From contig CAXTBC010000009.1 of NCBI GenBank assembly GCA_964242595.1, forward strand, positions 1 to 64,000: DNA of 64,000 nt. Reading direction: 5' to 3'. A program made the position numbers and the translations under genes. The notes under the pieces were generated by a model. That model was given only the letters and a program-made list of their open reading frames with translations, had not been told where the DNA came from and searched no databases. Positions 34,860-42,530 of the stretch are shown piece after piece (within the stretch, counting starts at the first letter, position 1; each line of letters begins with the position of its first letter). Source of the stretch: BOG-908 sp964242595. GTDB lineage: Bacteria; Pseudomonadota; Alphaproteobacteria; Acetobacterales; Acetobacteraceae.

Positions 34860-35546
34860 CAACTATGCCCTGCTGCCAGGATCGGCCCCGTCCGCTGTGC
34901 CTGCAGCGGTACCACAGACTTCAGCCCAGCCAAGGGCGCCGCCGGCATGAACCGCTCTGCCTGCCCCGTCCACGGTCCCAGCACTACAACTTCGCGCATC
35001 GTGTTGCGACATCGCAATCGCCTCGTTCTTGCCGCGCCTGATTGGCATTTGCACCAGGTTCGGGTCGTAACGCACCAGCACCACGTCCGCCCGCCCGTGC
35101 CGGCGCCGATTTGCACAGCAGCATCCGTAACTCGCAGCGCGCGTACGGTATCGATACGCTCGCCCACGCCGTATCAGCCCTGCGGGCTCGCTGTCTTGGG
35201 CGCCTAGGCCGTCCACCCCGCTGCTGACCACCACCTGCGGCGTGGACACGCCGTCAGGCCCCAGGCTCTGCGCGAAGTCGTGTTGCCGCTACGTGAACGC
35301 CCTGTCGCCGAACGTGTTCTTCCAGCCGAGTCAGTCCCAGTAGGTCAGTCCCAGCTCAGCCAACACGTTCGGCCGCCCGGCAATCGCCAGTACCTGTGCG
35401 CTGGCCGGCGGGCAGGAGGAGCAGCCCTGGCTCTGGAACAACTCGAGAACGACAAGATGTTCCACATCTATCGCCAAAGCCTGGTCGCCCAACACGAAAC
35501 TCGCCAACACACCCCGCAGCAGCCGTGTCAGCATCTGGTCCTCCAT
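34826..35546 (-). pseudogene. DUF1223 family protein, inactivated
   Basis: The translation opens with a signal-like MLTRLLRGVLASFVLG and the thioredoxin-like hallmark VLELFQSQGCSSCPPAS, then hits TGA (35331-35333) inside YWD*LGWKNTFGDRAFT and TAG (35289-35291) before RQHDFAQSLGPDGVSTPQVV. After about 35200 it changes frame at least three times, with recognisable pieces IDTVRALRVTDAAVQIGAG, VVLVRYDPNLVQMPIRRG and MREVVVLGPWTGQ to LAGLKSVVPLQAQRTGPILA. Taken together these cover a full DUF1223 protein of about 240 residues (a secreted thioredoxin-fold family of unknown role). Two nonsense mutations and several frameshifts rule out sequencing error. Confidence 0.82.
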
Positions 35547-35608
35547 CGGCGAGGTCCGGCTCCAGGCAAACTTCGCGGCACGGTCCGCTGTGGTTACACA
35601 GCGCGCCT

Positions 35609-36112
35609 TCAGGCACCCATGTAGTCGGCCTTGCCGAGCGGCACGCCGTTGTGGCGCAGGATGTTGTACGCTGTGGTCATGTGGAAGTACAAATTGGGCA
35701 GCACGAAACCGCGCAGGTAGACGGCACCGGTGAAGGTCATCTCCCGACCAGGAAACTTCAGCGTGATCTCGCGCGCCTCGCTCCCTTCAAGCTGCGCTTC
35801 GGTCACCGTTTCCAAAAACCCGATCGTCTTTGCAATCCGCGCTTGCAGTTCCTCGAAACTTGTCTCGCTATCCTCGAACTTCGGCGACTCCACGCCGGCC
35901 AACCGCGCCGCCCCGTTCTTCACCATGTCGGACGCGATCTGCACCTGGCGGGCCAGCGTGTACATTTCCGGCGAAAGCCGCGCCTGTACCAGGATCTCCG
36001 GCGCGAACTTGCGCGCCTCGGCCGAGGCGCGGCCTTTTTCCAGGATCACCGCCAGGTTGCGCATGCCCTGGATGAAGGCGAGAACCGAACTTTCGTGCAT
36101 CGTGACGGCCAT
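35609..36112 (-). CDS. DUF1993 family protein
   Basis: 167 residues, mostly helical, spanning DUF1993 (DinB-like four-helix bundle superfamily). Conserved parts are MRNLAVILEKGRASAEAR, FAPEILVQARLSPEMYTLARQ and the C-terminal FVLPNLYFHMTTAYNILRHN, followed by GVPLGKADYMG. The family has no proven function; His residues near the C-terminus are conserved. The ATG at 36112 begins the domain (MAVTMHESSV); the frame upstream is repeat A10 read through. It is separated from the gamma-carbonic anhydrase gene only by that repeat. Confidence 0.9.
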   Translation of the reverse strand: MAVTMHESSVLAFIQGMRNLAVILEKGRASAEARKFAPEILVQARLSPEMYTLARQVQIASDMVKNGAARLAGVESPKFEDSETSFEELQARIAKTIGFLETVTEAQLEGSEAREITLKFPGREMTFTGAVYLRGFVLPNLYFHMTTAYNILRHNGVPLGKADYMGA

Positions 36113-36123
36113 GAATCGTTCCT

Positions 36124-36266
36124 TGAGGAAGTAGGAAAGCGTCTTCTTTTCTCGAGAAAAAGAAGCAAAAAGCTTTTGTTCGTTAGGCCCGAGATGTATC
36201 CGCCAGCACCCGACAGGAAGCAAAAGTTGTTTGGTTCTTTTCTTCAAAAAAGAACCGCTTACTTGC
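36124..36266. repeat. Family A repeat, both arms (copy A10)
   Basis: Complete element between the DUF1993 start and the gamma-carbonic anhydrase stop; the left core is TTCTTTTCTCGAGAAAAAGA. The TAG stop of the carbonic anhydrase gene lies at the right-arm edge. Confidence 0.85.
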
Positions 36267-36810
36267 CTAGTCCCGCCCGAAACCGCGCCGCGTTCTGCAC
36301 GTAAGCCGGCGCCGTCATCGCGAACTTCGCCCGCTCCGCCTCACCCAGCACACGCACCAGCCTGGCCGGCGTCCCGGCCCATAGTTCGCCTGCGCCAACG
36401 CGCTTGCCCGGCGTCAGCACCGCGCCGGCGGCCAGCACCCCGCCGCTCTCGATCACCGCGCCGTCCAACACCGTCGCCCCCATCGCCACGAACGCGCCGT
36501 CCTGCAGCACGGCCGCGTGCACGATGGCCATGTGCCCCACCGTCACGTCGTCCCCGATCAGGCACGCCATACCCTCGCCCGGGTTGCAGTGCAGCAACGA
36601 GCCGTCCTGGACGTTGCTGCGCGCGCCCACGCGGATCAGGTTGGTGTCGCCGCGCAGGATGCAGCCGAACCAGATGCTGGCACCGGCGCCGACCTCCACG
36701 TTGCCGATCACCACCGCCGTCGGCGCGATCCACGCGTCGGATGCGACCCGCGGCGTCACGCCGTCCAACGACCACACCGGCCCGCTACCCTGTCCCACGG
36801 CAAGGTCCAT
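36259..36810 (-). CDS. Gamma-class carbonic anhydrase family protein
   Basis: 183-residue left-handed beta-helix protein of hexapeptide repeats (VVIGNVEVGAGASIWFGCIL). The three zinc-binding His are in DGSLLHCNPG and VGHMAIVHAA, and the RGDTNLIRVGARSNVQDG block is typical of the Cam/YrdA/PaaY group. Some members hydrate CO2 and others have no measured activity. The ATG at 36810 shares one base with the argC stop (TGATG), so both are translated together; a GTG one codon upstream is also possible. Downstream of argC in the same operon. Confidence 0.9.
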   Translation of the reverse strand: MDLAVGQGSGPVWSLDGVTPRVASDAWIAPTAVVIGNVEVGAGASIWFGCILRGDTNLIRVGARSNVQDGSLLHCNPGEGMACLIGDDVTVGHMAIVHAAVLQDGAFVAMGATVLDGAVIESGGVLAAGAVLTPGKRVGAGELWAGTPARLVRVLGEAERAKFAMTAPAYVQNAARFRAGLGK

Positions 36811-37736
36811 CACGCCTGCTCCCCATCACTAAGCCCGAGCATCAGGCGCAGGTTCTGCACCGCGGCGCCGGACGCACCCTTGCCCAGATTGTCCAGCCTG
36901 GCCACCAGCACGGCGTGGCGCGCCGCCTCCTCGGCGAACACGTGCAACTCCAATGCGTCCGTCCCGGCCAGCCCTGCCGGCTCCAGCCGGGCCGCCGCGC
37001 CGTCCACCACGCGCACCACGCGGCTGTCCGCGTAGTGCGCCGCCAACGCCGCGCGCAAATCCGCCCCCGCCACCCGGCCGGGCAGGGTGTCCAGGTGTAT
37101 CGGAATGCTCACCAGCATGCCCTGCCGGAAATGCCCGACCGACGGCACGAACAGCGGCCGCCGCGCCAGCCCGCCATGCACCATCGTCTCGGGCACGTGC
37201 TTGTGGTCCAGCCCCAGCGCGTAGAGCTCGAAAGCCGGCCCACCCGCTGCCTCGTGCGCCTCGATCATCTGCCGGCCGCCACCTGAGTAGCCGCTCACCG
37301 CGTTGACGCTGATGGCAGCGTCCGCGGGGATTAGCCCCGCCGCCGTTAGCGGCCGCAGCAGCGCCACCGCCCCCGTGGCGTAGCACCCCGGGTTGCTCAC
37401 ATACTTGGCCCCGGCAATCCGCGCGGGCTGCGCCGGCCCCAGCTCGGGGAACCCGTACACCCAGCCGGGTGCCGTGCGGTGCGCCGAGCTCGCGTCCAGC
37501 ACGCGCGGCGCGTCCGCGCCCAGCGACTCCGCCAGCGCCACCGCCTCGACGGCGGCCGCGTCCGGCAGGCACAGGATCATCAGCTCGGCCGCTGCCATCA
37601 GCGCACGGCGTGCGTCAGAGTCCTTGCGGCGTTCTGGCGCGATGCTCAGCAGCTCGACTGGCAGCCCGGTCAGGCGCTCGCGTATGCCCAGGCCTGTGGT
37701 GCCGGCCTCGCCGTCTATGAAGACGGAGGCTACCAA
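36810..37736 (-). CDS. argC: N-acetyl-gamma-glutamyl-phosphate reductase, short (type 2) form
   Basis: 308 residues, the short ArgC type. VFIDGEAGTTGLGI is the NADP-binding start, Cys118 in SNPGCYATGA is the catalytic thiol, and GYSGGGRQMIE and the His of HKHVPE complete the site. It reduces N-acetylglutamyl phosphate to the semialdehyde in arginine synthesis. No ATG or GTG fits the N-terminus; the start is TTG at 37736, only two bases from the edge of repeat A11, so the Shine-Dalgarno region lies within repeat DNA. It is encoded downstream of rplM-rpsI on the same strand and coupled to the gamma-carbonic anhydrase gene. Confidence 0.93.
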   Translation of the reverse strand: MVASVFIDGEAGTTGLGIRERLTGLPVELLSIAPERRKDSDARRALMAAAELMILCLPDAAAVEAVALAESLGADAPRVLDASSAHRTAPGWVYGFPELGPAQPARIAGAKYVSNPGCYATGAVALLRPLTAAGLIPADAAISVNAVSGYSGGGRQMIEAHEAAGGPAFELYALGLDHKHVPETMVHGGLARRPLFVPSVGHFRQGMLVSIPIHLDTLPGRVAGADLRAALAAHYADSRVVRVVDGAAARLEPAGLAGTDALELHVFAEEAARHAVLVARLDNLGKGASGAAVQNLRLMLGLSDGEQA

Positions 37737-37737
37737 A

Positions 37738-37872
37738 GGGAGAAAGCAGTTCTTTTTTGAAAAAAAGAACCAAAAAACTTTTGACTCCGCTGTCGCGCGC
37801 TTGATGGCCAGCGCTCGACAGGGAGTGAAAGTTCTTTGCTTCTTTCTTTCAAGAAAGAAAGCCTTGCTTGCT
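37738..37872. repeat. Family A repeat, both arms (copy A11)
   Basis: Complete element inserted between rpsI and argC. Its middle (CTCCGCTGTCGCGCGC ... GCGCTCGACAGGGAG) is itself an inverted repeat, giving three nested stems overall. Confidence 0.88.
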
Positions 37873-38375
37873 TAACGCTTGCTGAACTGGAAGCTACGAC
37901 GCGCCTTTGCCTTGCCGTATTTCTTGCGCTCCACCACGCGGCTGTCGCGCGTCAGGAAGCCGGCCGTCTTCAGGATCGGCCGCAGGTCCGGCTCGTAATA
38001 CGTCAGCGCACGGCTGATGCCGTGGCGCAACGCGCCCGCCTGGCCGGACAGACCGCCGCCGTTCACCGTGCAGAACACGTCGAACTGGTTGTAACGGTCG
38101 CTCACCAGGAATGGCTGGGTGATCAGCATGCGCAGCACGGGCCGTGCGAAGTACTGGCCCACACGCTTGCCGTTCACCTGGATTTCGCCCTTGCCGGCCT
38201 TGATCCAGACGCGTGCGATCGCGTTCTTGCGGCGCCCGGTGGCGTAGCTGCGGCCCAGCGCGTCGCGCTTGGGCTCGCGCTTGATGCCGCCCGTCTCCGT
38301 GGTGCCGATGCCGGTGCCGGTGGCAGCGGTAACGAGGTCCTTCAGGTCGGCCAAGGACCGTGTGGATTCCGACAT
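37872..38375 (-). CDS. rpsI: 30S ribosomal protein S9
   Basis: 167 residues. The S9 core is unmistakable: SYATGRRKNAIARVWIKAGK, TVNGGGLSGQAGALRHGISR and the basic tail KKYGKAKARRSFQFSKR, which reaches towards P-site tRNA. The N-terminal extension of about 40 residues is common in alphaproteobacteria. It follows rplM by 4 nt, the universal L13-S9 pair. The terminal R and stop codon touch repeat A11. Confidence 0.97.
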   Translation of the reverse strand: MSESTRSLADLKDLVTAATGTGIGTTETGGIKREPKRDALGRSYATGRRKNAIARVWIKAGKGEIQVNGKRVGQYFARPVLRMLITQPFLVSDRYNQFDVFCTVNGGGLSGQAGALRHGISRALTYYEPDLRPILKTAGFLTRDSRVVERKKYGKAKARRSFQFSKR

Positions 38376-38379
38376 GGTC

Positions 38380-38847
38380 TCAGACCCTCTTGTTCTTGGG
38401 GTTCATGGCAGCAACGTCGAGCTTGGCCGGCTGCTGGCCGTCATGCGGGTGCTCGGCGCCGGCATATACGTACAGGTGCTTCATCTGCGTACGCTGCAGC
38501 GGCCCGCGGGTGATCATGCGCTCCACCGCCTTCTCCACCACCTGGCCGGGGCGCTTGCTCTCCAGCCGCTGGCGAATGGTGCGGCCCTTGATGCCGCCGG
38601 CGTAACCGGTGTGGTAGTAGAACACGTCCTGCTCGGCCTTGTTGCCGGTGACACGCACCTTCTCGGCGTTGATCACCACGACGTTGTCGCCGCAATCGAC
38701 GTGCGGGGTGAAGGTGGGCTTGTGCTTGCCGCGCAGGCGGTTGGCGATGATGCTGGCCAGCCGGCCGAGGACGAGGCCGTCGGCATCGATCAGGATCCAG
38801 CCCTTGGTCACGTCCGCCGGCTTCAGCGAGCGGGTAGTCTTCAACAT
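38380..38847 (-). CDS. rplM: 50S ribosomal protein L13
   Basis: 155 residues with the L13 signature blocks WILIDADGLVLGRLAS, HVDCGDNVVVINAEKVRVTG and KAVERMITRGPL. The ATG at 38847 gives the usual start MLKTTRSLKPADV; upstream in-frame codons to 38889 are discarded. First gene of rplM-rpsI, divergent from the NAD(P)-binding protein gene 78 bp away. Confidence 0.97.
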   Translation of the reverse strand: MLKTTRSLKPADVTKGWILIDADGLVLGRLASIIANRLRGKHKPTFTPHVDCGDNVVVINAEKVRVTGNKAEQDVFYYHTGYAGGIKGRTIRQRLESKRPGQVVEKAVERMITRGPLQRTQMKHLYVYAGAEHPHDGQQPAKLDVAAMNPKNKRV

Positions 38848-38915
38848 GGTATATCCCCGAATGGAGGCGAGCGCGGTGTTTGGCGGCAAGTCTCGGTTGC
38901 GTCAAGGCTTTTCCG

Positions 38916-38937
38916 GTGTGGTAACATGATACCACAC
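38916..38937. promoter_or_regulatory. Palindrome spanning the start codon of the NAD(P)-binding gene
   Basis: GTGTGGTA and TACCACAC are perfect 8-bp inverted repeats separated by ACATGA, which contains the ATG at 38926. It could be an operator in the rplM divergent region or an mRNA hairpin that hides the start. Confidence 0.5.
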
Positions 38938-39771
38938 GTTATCGGCGCGTCCGGCCGCTCCGGCGCGGCACTTTGCCGCTCCCTGCTGGCCGACCGTGTA
39001 GAGTTCGTCCCCATCGTCCGCGACGCCGCGCGCTGGGCCGCCACCGGTCTGCCCGGCGAGCCTCGCCTGGCGGACCTCGCGGACCCAGCCGCCCTCCGCG
39101 CGGCGCTGGACGGCGCCGAACGCGTCGTCTCCTGCGCCCACGCCCGCCACGCGCCTGCCGTGCTGGCGGCCGGCCCGGCCGGCGCCACCTTCGTCTTCCT
39201 CGGCAGCACCCGCAAATACACCGCCTGGCCGGACGCCCACGGGCGCGGCGTACTGGCCGGCGAGGCCGCCTTCCTCGCCTCGGGCCGCCGCGGCGTCATG
39301 CTCCACCCCACCATGATCTACGGCGCCGAGGGCGAGGACAACGTCCGGCGCCTGGCTGCCCTGCTGCGCCGCCTGCCCATCGTCCCGCTACCCGGCGGCG
39401 GCCGCGCCTTGGTGCAGCCCATTCACCAGGACGACCTGACGCGCTGCATACGCTCCGCCCTGCGCTACCCGTGGACGGAGCCCACCACGCTGGTGATCGC
39501 CGGGCCAAGCCCGGTCACCTATGCCGCCTTCGTGCAGGCGGTGGCCGCGGCGTGCGGTCTGGGCCGGCGCCCGATCCTGCCGGTGCCGGCCTGGCTGCTG
39601 ATGCGGCTCAGCGCGCTGAGCCGCGCCCTGCCGTTCCTGCCGGAGATCAGCCCCGAGGAGGTGCAGCGCCTGGCCGAGGACAAGGCGTTCGACACCGCCC
39701 AGATGAAGCAGCTCCTCGGCATCAACGCGCGCAGCCTGTCCGACGGCCTGTCGGTGTCGATGAAGGCCTGA
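38926..39771 (+). CDS. NmrA/atypical-SDR NAD(P)-binding protein
   Basis: 281 residues with an N-terminal Rossmann motif (VIGASGRSGAALCRSL) and an extended SDR-like body: FVFLGSTRKYTAWPD, RRGVMLHPTMIYG (YxxxK is not present in its usual place) and VQPIHQDDLTRCI. The pattern fits NAD(P)-dependent epimerase/NmrA-like proteins, also found as complex I assembly-type factors. The function cannot be assigned. The ATG at 38926 is in the loop of a palindrome, and no strong Shine-Dalgarno is seen in front. Confidence 0.8.
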   Translation: MIPHVIGASGRSGAALCRSLLADRVEFVPIVRDAARWAATGLPGEPRLADLADPAALRAALDGAERVVSCAHARHAPAVLAAGPAGATFVFLGSTRKYTAWPDAHGRGVLAGEAAFLASGRRGVMLHPTMIYGAEGEDNVRRLAALLRRLPIVPLPGGGRALVQPIHQDDLTRCIRSALRYPWTEPTTLVIAGPSPVTYAAFVQAVAAACGLGRRPILPVPAWLLMRLSALSRALPFLPEISPEEVQRLAEDKAFDTAQMKQLLGINARSLSDGLSVSMKA

Positions 39772-39814
39772 GGCAGCCGGGCTGCTGCCTTGCGGACCGG
39801 CCTCCGCCGAACCG

Positions 39815-40687
39815 CTAGATGACGCCGCTCCGCCACAGCCGGGCCGGAGCAGACAGCGACTTTCCCGACCTGTCGATAAGGTCGGGGTGGATCCGCAACA
39901 TGTCTTGGCAGTGGGTGCTGTGCATCAGCGCACCCAGGTCCGGGAAGTTGATCCGAAGGTAATCGACTGCAACCCCGTTGGCTACCGAGCCCTTTTCCCA
40001 GGCCCCGCCACCCGCCTGCGGCGGCCGCGTCAGGTAATCCTGCGGCTTGACGGTAAAGTTCGGCTGGCTGACGAACTTCGTCAGGTTCGAGATCCAGATC
40101 GGCGGTATCATATTCTCCATGAGGCCGCCTACGTTCGACACCTGGTAGGCGCGGCATGAGAACCGCTCGATCGCCGCGGTTTCCAGCACCATGCAAGAGT
40201 CGTCCAGGCCGAACGGCTTGCCCGTGGTCAGCTTCCACGACCGTCTGCCGGCGAGGAAATGCATGTGGTTGGCGGCGTTCGCCTCGTTGATGGCCGTTGC
40301 GATCACCGGCAGACTCGCCGCCGCTCCGGAAGCAGTGGTCGCTGCAGCGTCGTCCTGGTCGTCGAAAAGGCGCTGCAGCGTTTGGGCGGTGAAGCCTTCC
40401 GGACACTTCCAGCCTTGCACCACCCAGTCGTGGTGCGGACGGGCCAGATCGTGGCCCTTCACCGTCAGGAGGCCGTGAAACCGCAACGTCGTGTCGTTCT
40501 CGAACTTGCGCGGCTGCGGCTCCACGGTCGCGTAGGAACTGTCGAAGTAACCCTTGAAGCCGCGCACGAAATCCTGGGCAAGCGTCACGTTGGTGGCGCC
40601 CGGCGGCCCTACGAACACCACACGATAGCGGTTCAGGTGGTAGTCGCCGACTCCGGACTGAACCTTCAGATCGATAAAATCGGCCAT
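39815..40687 (-). CDS. Hypothetical protein, no recognised domain
   Basis: 290 residues, no signal peptide and no TM helix, with an ordinary globular composition. Features seen are the opening MADFIDLKVQSGVGDYHLNR, a central AANHMHFLAGRRSWKLTTGK block, and a C-terminal TRPPQAGGGAWEKGS linker followed by LRINFPDLGALMHSTHCQDM. ATG at 40687 is the first in-frame start. No family is recognised. Codon use is like the neighbours, supporting a real gene. The 270 bp upstream holds repeat B7. Confidence 0.7.
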   Translation of the reverse strand: MADFIDLKVQSGVGDYHLNRYRVVFVGPPGATNVTLAQDFVRGFKGYFDSSYATVEPQPRKFENDTTLRFHGLLTVKGHDLARPHHDWVVQGWKCPEGFTAQTLQRLFDDQDDAAATTASGAAASLPVIATAINEANAANHMHFLAGRRSWKLTTGKPFGLDDSCMVLETAAIERFSCRAYQVSNVGGLMENMIPPIWISNLTKFVSQPNFTVKPQDYLTRPPQAGGGAWEKGSVANGVAVDYLRINFPDLGALMHSTHCQDMLRIHPDLIDRSGKSLSAPARLWRSGVI

Positions 40688-40795
40688 TGCGCGCTCCTAC
40701 CTTCTAGCGGCTCACAACAACCTGCCGGGTATCGTTACAAACGTGGTGCGTCGGGGATCGTTTCTCGCCAAATACTATACTGACGATCAGAAGGG

Positions 40796-40941
40796 AAAAG
40801 GCCAGGGCCTCTGCCCCTCGGCCCCGCTACTGACAAGTCCGTAGAAGCTGTTCGTTAAGTTCCTAAACAGAGGGGATCTGGGGCTCGATGCCCGGTCGCA
40901 AATGCATGCTGCGCATGACGGAGTTTGGGGCAGGCCTGTGA
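40796..40941. repeat. Family B repeat without MITE (copy B7)
   Basis: Diverged unit after the marC stop: GGCCAGGGCCTCTGCCCCTC, then GTCCGTAGAAGCTGTTCG at the insertion-site position, then GGGGCTCGATGCCC. It lies between marC and the hypothetical gene. Confidence 0.72.
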
Positions 40942-40955
40942 TAGCTTATAGACCA

Positions 40956-41594
40956 TCACCCGCTGCTGAACGCCTGCCGCAACCCGTCCAGCGTGATCTG
41001 TGCCGCCAGCGCCGCCAGCAACACCCCCAGCACCCGCCCCGCCACGCTGGCTCCTGTGTCGCCCAGCGCCCGCGCGATCCACTTCGCCCCCAGCAGGCAC
41101 GCGAACGTCAGCCCGACGCTGACGGCCACCGCCGCCTCGATCGCCAGAACCTTCCAGGGATCGCCGCCGGCATGCGAGTGCAGCACGACCATCGTCGTCA
41201 TCCCGCCCGGCCCGGCAATCAGCGGAATCCCCAGCGGGAAGATCGCGATGTCATCCTCCGTCCGGATCGCCGCCTGACGCTCCTGGTCGGTGTCGCGCAG
41301 GGCGTGGCTGCCGCGCACCATGTCGGCCGCCGTCATGAACAGCAGGATGCCGCCCGCCACCCGCATCGCCGGCAATCCTATGCCCAGAGATGCCAGCAGG
41401 CCCTCGCCCGCCAGCCCAAACACCGCCAGCACCACGAACGCCAGCAGGCAGGCGCGCCTGGCCTGGCTGTCGCGCTCGCGTTGCGTGTCGTGCGGCGTCA
41501 TCGCGGCGAACACGACGGCCGTGCCGGGCGGATCCACGATCACCAGCAAGGCCACGACGGCGTAGAAGAACGTGTTCAGGCTGGACCAGTGCAT
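40956..41594 (-). CDS. MarC family integral membrane protein
   Basis: 212 residues with six hydrophobic spans. The first helix with the VIVDPPGTAVVFAAM motif and the central FPLGIPLIAGPGGMTT motif define the MarC/UPF0056 family, which has a duplicated three-helix repeat. MarC was once tied to antibiotic resistance, but its transport substrate is unknown. ATG at 41594 leads directly into helix 1. Confidence 0.92.
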   Translation of the reverse strand: MHWSSLNTFFYAVVALLVIVDPPGTAVVFAAMTPHDTQRERDSQARRACLLAFVVLAVFGLAGEGLLASLGIGLPAMRVAGGILLFMTAADMVRGSHALRDTDQERQAAIRTEDDIAIFPLGIPLIAGPGGMTTMVVLHSHAGGDPWKVLAIEAAVAVSVGLTFACLLGAKWIARALGDTGASVAGRVLGVLLAALAAQITLDGLRQAFSSG

Positions 41595-41631
41595 AAAGAG
41601 AATAGTCGGCTATTCCCCGTAAGCGCGCGAC

Positions 41632-41686
41632 AGCGGAGTCAAAGTTTTTTGGTTCTTTTTTTCAAAAAAGAACCGCTTGCTTCCTG
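41632..41686. repeat. Family A repeat, right arm only (copy A12)
   Basis: Right arm with its CGCGCGACAGCGGAGTC centre. The TGA stop of mobA lies inside it, so the repeat encodes the last residues of MobA. Confidence 0.82.
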
Positions 41687-42240
41687 ACCTCCTCCAAATC
41701 CGCCGCGGTGTTCACGTTGAGAAACGGATCCGGAACGTCCGCGAACCACACCGCCCGCATCCCGATCACCCCGCCGAACGCCCGCACACGCCCGGAGGCC
41801 TGGTCCGCAAGCCAGGTCGCCAGCGCCGCCCGGCACGCCACCGGCCACACCGCCACCAGCGGGTGCACGCCCGCCGCGTTCTCGGCCCAGGCCGGCGCTG
41901 CCCCCAGCCGCGTCACAAGATGGCGCGGCACGAAAGGCGTATCGCCGGGCACGCTCAGCAGCGAGGAGGCACCTTCCTGCTCGGCCCAGGCCAGCCCGCG
42001 CAGCACCCCGCCCAGCGGCCCGCGGCCCGTCACCTCGTCGGCCAGCACAGGCCTGCCCAGATGCGCGTAGCGCGCCGCCTCGCCGTTGGCCGAGACCGCC
42101 ACGGCGCCCACTTGCGGCGCCACCCGCGCCAGCACGTGCCCGATCAGGCTGTGCCCGCCGGCCTGCAGCAGCGCCTTGTCCACCCCGCCCAGGCGGGTGG
42201 CTCGGCCGCCCGCCAGGATCACGGCAACGACGTCACTCAT
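41662..42240 (-). CDS. mobA: Molybdenum cofactor guanylyltransferase MobA
   Basis: 192 residues of nucleotidyltransferase fold. LAGGRATRLGGVDKALL is the GTP-binding LAGGxxxRxGGxDKxL motif, followed by VLADEVTGRGPLGG and SVPGDTPFVP with the metal-binding Asp, and NVNTAADL near the C-terminus. MobA links GMP to molybdopterin for DMSO-reductase-type enzymes. The final KQAVLF and the stop codon come from repeat A12, the same tail seen on the GT87 protein. No molybdoenzyme gene is in the window. Confidence 0.94.
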   Translation of the reverse strand: MSDVVAVILAGGRATRLGGVDKALLQAGGHSLIGHVLARVAPQVGAVAVSANGEAARYAHLGRPVLADEVTGRGPLGGVLRGLAWAEQEGASSLLSVPGDTPFVPRHLVTRLGAAPAWAENAAGVHPLVAVWPVACRAALATWLADQASGRVRAFGGVIGMRAVWFADVPDPFLNVNTAADLEEVRKQAVLF

Positions 42241-42256
42241 GCGGGAGCGGGGAAGA

Positions 42257-42333
42257 TGGGGCGAACGACGGGGATCGAACCCGCGACAACCGGTACCACA
42301 AACCGGCGCTCTACCAACTGAGCTACGTCCGCC
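42257..42333 (-). tRNA. tRNA-His (anticodon GTG)
   Basis: 77 nt including encoded CCA and the extra G at -1 opposite C73 that marks tRNA-His. The acceptor is GCGGACG with CGTTCGC, the anticodon loop is TTGTGGT (GTG), and the T arm is GCGGGTTCGATCCCCGT. All stems close. Confidence 0.96.
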
Positions 42334-42389
42334 ACATGTGGGCCGCGATGTAGGGCGATTGGGCTCGCGGCGTCAACGGCGGGGGTTGG

Positions 42390-42530
42390 AAAGGAAGCAA
42401 GGCCTTCTTTTTCGAAAAAAAAGCAAAAGACTTGTGCTGACTCGGCGTGCGCTGCCGGACAGAACCGCGACAGCACGGACAAGAGTTTTTTGCTCCTTTT
42501 TTGCAAAAAAGAAGGCCTTGCTTCCTCTAA
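42390..42530. repeat. Family A repeat, both arms (copy A13)
   Basis: Complete element between tRNA-His and the aminotransferase stop; the left core is shortened to TTCTTTTTCGAAAAAAAAGC. Confidence 0.83.

Noticed and set aside
34863..35249. A separate hypothetical gene opening STPQVVVSSGVDGLGAQ
   Set aside because: It is a fragment of the DUF1223 pseudogene, continuous with upstream pieces once the two stop codons are read through.
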